Origin: an uncultured Opitutia bacterium
Lineage (GTDB): Bacteria; Verrucomicrobiota; Verrucomicrobiia; Opitutales; UBA953
Direction: 5' to 3'
Assembly (NCBI GenBank): GCA_945957395.1
Contig: CAMFKE010000005.1
Location: forward strand, 64,001 to 128,000
Length of the DNA: 64,000 nt
Part shown: piece by piece, positions 27,000 to 34,089 of the stretch
How positions within the stretch are numbered: the first letter of the stretch is position 1
How the letters are laid out: each line of letters starts with the position of its first letter
The notes under the pieces: model-generated
Databases searched by the model: none
Seen by the model: only the letters and a program-made list of their open reading frames with translations
Told to the model about the DNA's origin: nothing
Translations under genes and position numbers: made by a program

Positions 27000-28742
27000 T
27001 CACGCGAAGCGCGCGAAGAGTCTGCGGCGGAAATCGGCGTCGCCGGCGCGCTCGGTGCGCACCTCCAGGATGCGCACGCCGGGAGATCCGGGCTCGGCGG
27101 ACAGCTCGCGCCCGAGCGACTCCTTGTCCGCGACGAGCGTGTGCGAGACGCCCGCGTAGGCGCCGGCGAGCTTCTGAAAATCCACGGTCTGCGGCGTCGC
27201 CCAGAACTCCTCGAACGCCGGCGTCGCCGACACGGCGAGGTGGTTGAAGATGCCGCCGCCGTCGTTGTTCACCAGGATCACCGTGAGCGTGGTCTTCAGG
27301 CGCGAGGCGAGCAGCAGCGCGTTCGTGTCATGCAGCAGCGAGAGGTCCCCGGTCAGCAGCGCGCACGGGCGCCCCAGCGCGGCGGCCACGCCCAGCGCCG
27401 TGCCGAGCGTGCCGTCGATGCCGTTGGCCCCGCGGTTGTGAAACACCGGGTGCGCGCGCGAACCGCGCGGCAGGAACGCCTCCGTGTCGCGCACCGGCAT
27501 GCTGTTGGCCACGAACAGCGGCGTGCCCGCAGGCAGCCGGCGCGCCAGCAGCGCCGTCACATGCGGCTCGCGCAGCGCGCCCTCGGCCTCCAGCGCCGAA
27601 TCCAGGTCGAGCCCGACGCCGGCGTCGGCGTCGGCCCACATTTCGGCGTAGGCCGAAGGGGGCTTGGTGGCGAAGCCGTCGGTGTCCCAAAGTTCGGGCG
27701 AGGTGCGCAGCGTGGAGGAGCGGCGGTGAAGCGGGTCGAGGTTGGCGCCGGAGGCGGAGACGACGAGCGTGGGGCAATCCCACTCGGCGAGTCGGCGGCG
27801 AAGGGTCTTGCCGGTGGGCGGCTGGCCGATGCGGATGACCACCGAGGGCCGCAGGGCGGCGGCGGCCTCGTCGGAGCGCAGGATCATGTCGTATCCGGCG
27901 ATGACATACGCATTTGCGCCCGGGGCGCCGCGCACGGGGCCGAGCGAATCGGCCAGCACCGGGTACCCGGTGTACGCGGCGAGCGCGAGCACGCCGCGCG
28001 CGAAGGCCTCGGGCCCGCGGCGACCGTGGCCGCACGCGCCCACCACGATGAGCCCGCGTTCGTGCGTCTCCTTGGGCGCGTTGAACTTCGTCCAAAACGC
28101 GATGTCGCAAAGGGTGTTGTCGGACGGCACGGCCTCGACCGGCCGGCGGTGCGCGCAGAACGCGGCAAGGTCGAACCCGGCGGGCGCCTCGCACCCCGGC
28201 TGATTCTCGTGCGGCGCGAGCGGGTCGCGCAGGGGCAGGTTCAGGTGCACCGGACCGCGCGCGTCGAGCGCGCGCTCCACGGCGTGCACGAACGACTGGC
28301 GCCAGTGCGCGAGCGTGTCGGCGGCGCGCGGCGAGGGCGTGGCGAGCTCGGCCTGCCAGACCGGGTAGTGACCGAAAAGCTTCACCTGGTCGATCGCCTG
28401 GCCCGAGGCGCACTCGCGCATCTCGGCCGGCCGGTCGGCGCTCAGCACGATGAGCGGCGTGGACGACGCGCGCGCCTCGACCACCGCCGGCAGGTAGTTC
28501 GCCGCCGCGGTGCCGGAGGTGCACAGCAGCACGGCCGGCTCGCCCGTCGCCTTGGCGTGCCCGAGCGCGAAGAAAGCGGCGGTGCGCTCGTCGAGCACGG
28601 GCGTGCACGCCAGCCCGGGCTCGGCCACGAACGCGGCGGTGAGCGGCGTGTTGCGCGAGCCGGGCGAGATGACCGCGACGCGCACGCCCAGGGCGACGAG
28701 GGTGCGAGCGGCGACGGCGGCGTGGAGGGCGTTGGTGTTCAT
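27000..28742 (-). CDS. menD: 2-succinyl-5-enolpyruvyl-6-hydroxy-3-cyclohexene-1-carboxylate synthase (SEPHCHC synthase)
   Basis: Thiamine-diphosphate enzyme that joins 2-oxoglutarate to isochorismate, the committing step of classical menaquinone synthesis. The 580-residue protein shows GVRVAVISPGSRNTPL at the N-terminus, DERTAAFFALGHAKATG with the conserved Glu, LLCTSGTAAANYLPAVVEA and LIVLSADRPAEMRECASGQAIDQ. The C-terminal ThDP-binding motif is GDLSLLHDTNALLLA followed by VILVNNDGGGIFNHL. The start ATG at 28742 gives the usual N-terminus. It stands alone, with no other men gene beside it, and is convergent with the CNNM gene. It implies that the organism respires with menaquinone. Confidence 0.95.
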   Translation of the reverse strand: MNTNALHAAVAARTLVALGVRVAVISPGSRNTPLTAAFVAEPGLACTPVLDERTAAFFALGHAKATGEPAVLLCTSGTAAANYLPAVVEARASSTPLIVLSADRPAEMRECASGQAIDQVKLFGHYPVWQAELATPSPRAADTLAHWRQSFVHAVERALDARGPVHLNLPLRDPLAPHENQPGCEAPAGFDLAAFCAHRRPVEAVPSDNTLCDIAFWTKFNAPKETHERGLIVVGACGHGRRGPEAFARGVLALAAYTGYPVLADSLGPVRGAPGANAYVIAGYDMILRSDEAAAALRPSVVIRIGQPPTGKTLRRRLAEWDCPTLVVSASGANLDPLHRRSSTLRTSPELWDTDGFATKPPSAYAEMWADADAGVGLDLDSALEAEGALREPHVTALLARRLPAGTPLFVANSMPVRDTEAFLPRGSRAHPVFHNRGANGIDGTLGTALGVAAALGRPCALLTGDLSLLHDTNALLLASRLKTTLTVILVNNDGGGIFNHLAVSATPAFEEFWATPQTVDFQKLAGAYAGVSHTLVADKESLGRELSAEPGSPGVRILEVRTERAGDADFRRRLFARFA

Positions 28743-28827
28743 GCGGTGGCGCTCTTTGCCGGGCAGTTAGGCGGCGGCGCGCGCGGAGGTCAAAGGCGGA
28801 AGCGTCCGCTCGGTCGCGGGAAAAGCG

Positions 28828-28860
28828 GAAGCCCCGCGGCGCAGGCGCCGCGGGGCTTCT
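28828..28860 (-). terminator. Terminator after the sugar transporter gene
   Basis: Perfect GC stem GAAGCCCCGCGGCG with its complement around a short loop, followed on the minus strand by CCGCTTTT. It lies between the transporter stop (28903) and menD. Confidence 0.8.
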
Positions 28861-28902
28861 CGGGAAGGGGCGTCACGCCGGAGGGCGCGGCGCGCGGGGC
28901 GC

Positions 28903-30681
28903 TCAGGCGCGCTTCTTGCCGGCGAAGTGGTCCTCGATCTCCTCGAGGGTCTTGCCCTTGGTTTCCGGCATGAAGAAGGCGGCGGTGATGAAGTACAGCA
29001 CGGTGCAGCCGCCCCAGATGAAGAACATCACATGGAAGCCGCTGCTGCCCACCACGATGGGGAAGAACAGCGCGCTGAGGAACTGCACGCCGGTGTTGAG
29101 CACCATGGCGATGCTCATGCCGGTCGAACGGATGCGCGTGGGCATCAGTTCGGTGAGCGCCAGCCACACGCACACGCCCGGGCCGATGGCGAAGAAGCCG
29201 ATGAACGCGCACAGCAGTCCGGTGATCCACTTGCCCGTGGAGGCCTCGGCGATGGGGCCGTACGAGGCGTTCTTGATCTCTATCTTGCCGGCGTCGGTCA
29301 CGCGCACGACCTCCACCTTGTTGCCGGCGGCGTCCGTCTCCCACTTCTTCTCGGACGGCTGCTCGATCTTGAGCACCCGCGCCGATTCGTCGGCGGCGTT
29401 GGAGAAGGCCGTGGCGATGGCGGGCTTGCTGTTCTTCTCAAACTTGTACGCCACGCTCAGCTGGCCGGGCGCGCCGTCCTCGAGCTTGGCGAGCGTGGCC
29501 TCGTCGACCTTCACCAGCAGCGACTTGCCGTCGGCGGAGAGGCCGGCCTGCACCTGCGCGAGCACATCCACGCGCTTGGATTCGAAGTTGTTGAAGATCA
29601 CGCCGGCCGAGAGAAGGCAGGCGACGATGCCGCCGGTGCCCACCGTGAGCAGGATCTTGCGGCCCAGCTTGTCCACCAGCAGCGCGCCGATGAGGGTGAC
29701 GACCACATTGACGGCCGTGACGATCTGCAGGTTCTCGGCCGCGGAGGCCTCGGAAAGGCCGGCGCCCTGGAGGATCTTGGCGCCGTAGGACATGATGGAG
29801 TTGATGCCGGTGGCCTGGGTGCAGGCGAGCACCACGCAGGCGATGGCGAACGGCACCACATACTTGCGCTGGAACAGCGAGTCGGCGTGCGCGGGCGCGC
29901 CGGCCTCCTTCGTCGTGCCCTCGGCCGCGCGGTCCGTCATCTCCTTCATCTCCACGGCGGTCTGCTCGGCGCTGCGCGACAGGCGCAGCACGGCGGCGGC
30001 CTCCTCGGAGCGCTTGCGCCGGAACAGCCAGCGGGGCGACTCCTTCACGATAAGTCCGGCGACGATGAACAGCACGCCGGGCACGACCGCGGTGAGGAAG
30101 ATGTTGCGCCACGCCGCCTCGTCGGCGGCGAAGATCTTGGCGGCGTCGCCGGCGGCGGCCGCGACGGCCTTGTCATGGATGTCGGCGAAGTGCTTGCCGA
30201 TGATGGTGGAAAGCAGGAAGCCCACCGTCATGAGGAACTGGAAGGCCGCCGTGCCGCGTCCGCGGAACTCTGTGGGCAGGCACTCGGCCATGTACAGGGG
30301 GATCACCACGCAGACGAAGCCGCCGGAGAGGCCCATCAGCACGCGTCCCACCAGCAGGGGCACATAACCGTTGGCGACATAGATGAGCAGGATGCTGGCC
30401 ACGAACATCGCGCCGGCCGTCAGGATCATCCGGCGGCGTCCGATGAAGTCGGCCATCGCACCGGCCACCAGCGAGGCGATCACCCCGCCGAACACATAGA
30501 TGGACACCATGAACCCCTGTTCCGCCGGCGTCATCGGGATGGTCTTATCAAGATACAGCAGCGCCACGGCGATGATGCCGTAGTCGACGCCGGCGACGAG
30601 ACCGCCGAGGCCGGAAAGCAGGATGAGCAGGGGCAGATACCAGCTCTTGGAGCCGGCCGCCGCCGCGGGAGTGGATGACAT
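28903..30681 (-). CDS. Sugar-porter-family MFS transporter with a large extra loop
   Basis: 592-residue major facilitator protein of the XylE/GLUT-like sugar porter family. Signatures: FIGRRRMILTAG after TM2, GRVLMGLSGGFVCVVIPLYMAE, FRGRGTAAFQFLMTVGF, ESPRWLFRRKRSEEAAAVL, QATGINSIMSYG (the substrate-binding QQxxGxN region as QATGIN), DKLGRKILLTVGTGG, and PETKGKTLEEIEDHF at the end. Typical members have 450-500 residues. The excess is a hydrophilic block of about 110 residues (roughly 365-475) between TM9 and TM10, on the outer face in the standard topology. It contains lysine- and valine-rich beta-like sequence. The substrate is presumably a monosaccharide, but the gene is not next to a catabolic gene. 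Confidence 0.9.
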   Translation of the reverse strand: MSSTPAAAAGSKSWYLPLLILLSGLGGLVAGVDYGIIAVALLYLDKTIPMTPAEQGFMVSIYVFGGVIASLVAGAMADFIGRRRMILTAGAMFVASILLIYVANGYVPLLVGRVLMGLSGGFVCVVIPLYMAECLPTEFRGRGTAAFQFLMTVGFLLSTIIGKHFADIHDKAVAAAAGDAAKIFAADEAAWRNIFLTAVVPGVLFIVAGLIVKESPRWLFRRKRSEEAAAVLRLSRSAEQTAVEMKEMTDRAAEGTTKEAGAPAHADSLFQRKYVVPFAIACVVLACTQATGINSIMSYGAKILQGAGLSEASAAENLQIVTAVNVVVTLIGALLVDKLGRKILLTVGTGGIVACLLSAGVIFNNFESKRVDVLAQVQAGLSADGKSLLVKVDEATLAKLEDGAPGQLSVAYKFEKNSKPAIATAFSNAADESARVLKIEQPSEKKWETDAAGNKVEVVRVTDAGKIEIKNASYGPIAEASTGKWITGLLCAFIGFFAIGPGVCVWLALTELMPTRIRSTGMSIAMVLNTGVQFLSALFFPIVVGSSGFHVMFFIWGGCTVLYFITAAFFMPETKGKTLEEIEDHFAGKKRA

Positions 30682-31105
30682 GACGGTGTGGTGGGGGTTG
30701 AGGGTTGTTCTCAGGAAAGCGGGTCCGCCCGGTAAGGCGTTCTAAACTTTCGCAGTCGGCGAATAAGAGACGCGCGGGCGAAGAGAGAAGCGCGAAGTGA
30801 GCGGGACGCCAAAAGGGCGACGGAGGAACACCCCGGCGGCACGGGAGCCTTCCCCCCGGGGCGCTGCGCCCCCAGAAAAACCAACTATGAGGTTGAACCC
30901 CAAAGGGTTTGACCTACATCCCACCCCCGGTCTCCGCCACCCGGCCGACGGCAGGCTTTTCGCATTTTCCGTCGCGAACGCCTCACCCGACCACCGTCGA
31001 GCACGGCCCGCCGCCCGCTTCCCCTCAGGGAAAACGCCGCGCGCCCGAAGCCGCCCGGAGATACCGCCAAACCAAGCTGACGGAAAGTCACAACCCACCA
31101 ACGCA
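30682..31105. other. Divergent intergenic region before the transporter and the Arg/Gln-rich gene
   Basis: 424 bases without a supported gene; a frame open through part of it is the untranslated extension of the downstream gene. An imperfect palindrome AGGTTGAACCC (30891-30901) against GGGTTTGACCT (30905-30915) is centred near 30903 and could be an operator. Promoters for both neighbours should lie here, but I cannot place them confidently. Confidence 0.4.
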
Positions 31106-32218
31106 ATGTCCGAAACCGAAAATCGGGAAAGCGCGCCCGCCCCGGAAGGCGAGCCTATCGCTCCCACCTCGATTCCGTCCGATGCCGCCGCGAACAAGCC
31201 CGCGCCGGCGACCTCCGCCCCTCGTATCGCCGAATCCGCCTTCGAGGCCGCCCACGCCGAACTGCCGCCGCTCAGCGCGATCGGCGGGGAAGCCCCCGTC
31301 ACCGCCTCCGAGACCTCGACCACGCCCGCGGGCGTCCGTCGCGGCCGCGGTCGCGGCGCCCCCGCCGGCAAGTTCGCCCCCGCCGGCGGCCAGCCCGCCA
31401 AGGTCGCCTTCGGCGAGGTCGAGAACCCCGCCGACATGACCGAGTCGCTCTCGGGCAAGCACGCCCAGGGCTACCCCGCCGAACGCACTGAGCGTCCCGC
31501 GCGCCCCGAGCGCGAAGAGCGCAAGCCGCGCGAAGCCGCCCCAGCGCCCGCCGCCGAGACCGGCTGCTGCTCGGAAGGCCCCTGCGCCTGCACCGGCGAA
31601 GCGCCCGCCGCGCCCGCCGGCCCCAAGGAGTTCGTGCCCCCGGTGTCCGAAGGCACCTTCAAGGCCGAGCTCAACCCGGAAGCCGAGCGCAAGGCCCGCG
31701 AAGAGCGCCGCCAGCAGCAGCAGGGCAACCGCGAACCGCGCCAGGAGCGCCGCCGCGACGACGACCGCCGCCAGCAGGGCAACCGCGAACCGCGCCAGGA
31801 CAACCGCCAGGGCGAACAGCAGCAGCGCCGCGACGGCGAACCGCGCCAGGAGCGTCGCCGCGACGAGCAGCGCAACCGCCCCGGCCGCCTGACCATCGAG
31901 GCGCCCAAGATTCCCGAGCAGGAGCCCACCACCCTCTTCGGCAAGATCAAGCGCGCCATCGGCAAGCTCTTCAGCGCCAAGGAACCCGAGACCGTCGAAC
32001 TGCCCAAGTCCGAGAACAAGGGCAACCGCGACTCGCGCGACTGGCAGCCCGGCCGCCGCGAAGAGCGCCATGGACACGGCGATCGCCGCCGCGAGTTCCG
32101 CCACGGCAACTCCGGCCACGGCGCCAAGGACCCCTCGCGCGACGGACGCCACCGCCCGCACCAGCGCGGCGGCAACCACCGCGACCACCACGGTCGCGAC
32201 GGCAACCCGCGCGGCTAA
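31106..32218 (+). CDS. Low-complexity Arg/Gln-rich basic protein
   Basis: 370 residues from the ATG at 31106 (MSETENRESAPAPEGE). It appears largely disordered: an Ala/Pro/Glu-rich N-terminal third, an RRGRGRGAPAG stretch, a cysteine cluster (GCCSEGPCACTG, near residues 155-166), then imperfect tandem repeats built on QQGNREPRQERRRD-like units (about 205-265). A short ordered segment (TTLFGKIKRAIGKLFSAKE) and a His/Arg/Gly-rich tail (HGHGDRRREFRHGNSGHG) follow. The composition resembles bacterial RNA-binding or condensate-forming tails, such as those of RNase E or DEAD helicases, but there is no catalytic domain, so the role is unknown. The cysteine cluster and His tail could bind metal. It ends at a clear terminator. 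Confidence 0.75.
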   Translation: MSETENRESAPAPEGEPIAPTSIPSDAAANKPAPATSAPRIAESAFEAAHAELPPLSAIGGEAPVTASETSTTPAGVRRGRGRGAPAGKFAPAGGQPAKVAFGEVENPADMTESLSGKHAQGYPAERTERPARPEREERKPREAAPAPAAETGCCSEGPCACTGEAPAAPAGPKEFVPPVSEGTFKAELNPEAERKAREERRQQQQGNREPRQERRRDDDRRQQGNREPRQDNRQGEQQQRRDGEPRQERRRDEQRNRPGRLTIEAPKIPEQEPTTLFGKIKRAIGKLFSAKEPETVELPKSENKGNRDSRDWQPGRREERHGHGDRRREFRHGNSGHGAKDPSRDGRHRPHQRGGNHRDHHGRDGNPRG

Positions 32219-32234
32219 ATCAGCCCGTAACGAC

Positions 32235-32268
32235 AAAAGCCCGGAGCCGACAAGGCTCCGGGCTTTTT
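32235..32268 (+). terminator. Terminator between convergent genes
   Basis: Thirteen-bp stem AAAGCCCGGAGCC with its complement around GACAA, followed by TTTTTCG; 17 bases after the Arg/Gln-rich gene. Confidence 0.85.
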
Positions 32269-32292
32269 CGCGCCCCGAAGGGAACTGCGGCG

Positions 32293-33891
32293 CTACACCT
32301 TGCGCCGACGGCGCCTCACCAGCGACACGGCGAGCAGGGCGCCGGCGCCCGCCAAGCCGTATGCGGAGGGCTCGGGAATGACGCTCACCGTGAGCACGCC
32401 GGTGTTGCTGACGGAGGCGGCGAAGTTGGCGGCGTCAAACCCGGTGAGGGTCAGCCCGGTCGTGGAGTTCGCCCCGGAGAAGCCGGAAAAAAGCTGATAC
32501 TGCCCGGCCGCGTTGAAGAAGCCGCCCAGATTGAGCGTGCCCCCGGTCAGTTGGAACGCGCCGGTGCCGCCGCGAATCTGCCCGAGCGTGGTCGCGCCCG
32601 TGTTGCCCTGCGCGTGCACGAGAATGGTGCCGGAAGTCATCACCAGATTGGCGCCATCCACAAAGGTGAGCACCGAGGCGGCGTCGGTGAGCAGATCAAG
32701 AACGCCCCCTTCGACCGTCATCGTGCCGCCGGCGGTGACGGCGTGCTCGATCGTGCCGGGACCGGACGCTCCGCCGATCTGCAGCGTGCCGCCGGAGCTC
32801 ACCAGGATGGTGTTGGGCAGACCTCCGTTGGCCGTGCTGTCGGCGCCCAGCGCCTGCACATGGTTGGCGATGAGCCGCCCGGCGGACACCTTCAGCCCGG
32901 GCAGGAAGTTGGCGGCCGAGATGCGCATGACGCCCGCCCCGGTCTTGTCGAGCGTCACATTGCGTCCGTCGTTCTGGTCGTAGCTGATGCGGGCCGTGAA
33001 ATCCATTTCCAGGTTCGTCGCCGAGCTGTCGCCGACATTCACCGTGGCGGTGCCCGCAGCGCTCGTGCCGGTGGCCGACCAGATGGCGGAGATCGTGGCG
33101 GTGCCGCCGTTGTTGGTGGCGTCGTAGGTGATGGAGCCACCGGTGCCCGGCCCGATGCCGAAGCCGATGGGGTTACCCGAAATGATGCCCGTGGAGGAGA
33201 GTTCGCTGGTGGCGCCGGCGGTGCCGCCCATCGTCAGGTCGCTCAACAGCACCGACCAAATCGGCGCGCCCGAGCCATACGCGCCGGCGCTGCTGGTGAA
33301 GCCCAGGTTGAGCTTGCCGGACTTGATGGTCATGGCGCGTCGCGTGGTGCCGTTGCTGCCGGTCGCGCGCGCGTCGTTCATGTTGACCGTCGCGCCGTCG
33401 ATGATGGTACCCCCGGTGTAGGTGTTAATGCCGGAAAGCGACAGCGTGCCCGTCCCCGTCACGGTGAGCGCGCTCGAGCCGTCCAGTACGGAAGCTATGG
33501 AAGTCTCAAACGCCGTGTTGTTGACGGCAATGGTGGTGGGATTGGCAAGCGTGAGGGTGCCCCCGGTCAGCGTGTATCCGGAGCCGGTGGTGGTGCCGAA
33601 AGTGAGCCCGCCCGTATTCAGCGTGCCGACGACGCTGACGGTGCCGCCCGCGCCGCCCGACCCGAAGCGCACCGTGTCGGTGAGGGCGTTGCCGTAGGCG
33701 ACATTGGTGACGCCGCCGTCCGTGGTCCAGTTACCCGTGGTGGAATCCCAAGCGCCGGAGCCGTCCTGGACGGAGCCGTTGCCGGCCCCGACGGTTCCCG
33801 GTGTGATATCCCAGGTGAACAGGGCGGCTTGAGCCGAGGCGCAGGCGACCAAGGAAGCCGAGGCGAGAAGGAGACGAGTTTTCATATTCAT
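32293..33891 (-). CDS. PEP-CTERM protein with autotransporter-type beta repeats
   Basis: 532-residue exported protein. A signal peptide (MNMKTRLLLASASLVACASAQA) is followed by a Gly/Thr/Ser-rich beta-solenoid region with autotransporter-associated repeats, e.g. LSLSGINTYTGGTIIDGATVN near residue 165. The C-terminus is a PEP-CTERM sorting signal: VIPEPSAYGLAGAGALLAVSLVRRRRRKV, that is, a PEP motif, a hydrophobic stretch and an Arg cluster. Such proteins are recognised by an exosortase and are common in Verrucomicrobiota. Its job is probably at the cell surface or in exopolysaccharide; no ligand can be inferred. Two ATGs six bases apart (33891 and 33885) are possible starts. Upstream, a palindrome lies between it and pstC. 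Confidence 0.88.
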   Translation of the reverse strand: MNMKTRLLLASASLVACASAQAALFTWDITPGTVGAGNGSVQDGSGAWDSTTGNWTTDGGVTNVAYGNALTDTVRFGSGGAGGTVSVVGTLNTGGLTFGTTTGSGYTLTGGTLTLANPTTIAVNNTAFETSIASVLDGSSALTVTGTGTLSLSGINTYTGGTIIDGATVNMNDARATGSNGTTRRAMTIKSGKLNLGFTSSAGAYGSGAPIWSVLLSDLTMGGTAGATSELSSTGIISGNPIGFGIGPGTGGSITYDATNNGGTATISAIWSATGTSAAGTATVNVGDSSATNLEMDFTARISYDQNDGRNVTLDKTGAGVMRISAANFLPGLKVSAGRLIANHVQALGADSTANGGLPNTILVSSGGTLQIGGASGPGTIEHAVTAGGTMTVEGGVLDLLTDAASVLTFVDGANLVMTSGTILVHAQGNTGATTLGQIRGGTGAFQLTGGTLNLGGFFNAAGQYQLFSGFSGANSTTGLTLTGFDAANFAASVSNTGVLTVSVIPEPSAYGLAGAGALLAVSLVRRRRRKV

Positions 33892-34012
33892 AGTCGGATA
33901 AATGGGACGGTTCAGCCCAGCGAACGGTGGCGAACGACTCAAGCGGCGCAACCGGTAGTCCGGACATAAACGAATCTTGAACAACCGCCCCGGGCGCCCG
34001 CGAGGCCGGTGG

Positions 34013-34027
34013 CAATTGTTACAATTG
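34013..34027. promoter_or_regulatory. Near-perfect palindrome upstream of pstC
   Basis: CAATTGTTACAATTG is an inverted repeat with a single central mismatch, 62 bases upstream of pstC and 121 bases upstream of the divergent PEP-CTERM gene, in an AT-richer island. It is a candidate operator. It does not match the direct-repeat Pho box of PhoB as I know it. TATCCT at 34073-34078 could be the pstC -10 element. Confidence 0.45.
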
Positions 34028-34089
34028 GCTCAGCCTGTTCACGCCACCGCCATGATTTCGTAACATTCGCGACTATCCTAGACGGCGAC

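Noticed and set aside
30797-31105. Upstream 103-codon extension of the Arg/Gln-rich gene
   Set aside because: Lacks protein character and sits in the divergent promoter region; the ATG at 31106 is the better start.
31720-31880. Short repeats resembling a CRISPR array
   Set aside because: They are in-frame coding repeats (GNREPRQ units) with no spacers of constant length.
34013-34060. PhoB-type Pho box before pstC
   Set aside because: TGTTACA and TGTTCAC occur, but not with the 11-nt direct-repeat spacing of a Pho box; only the palindrome is reported.
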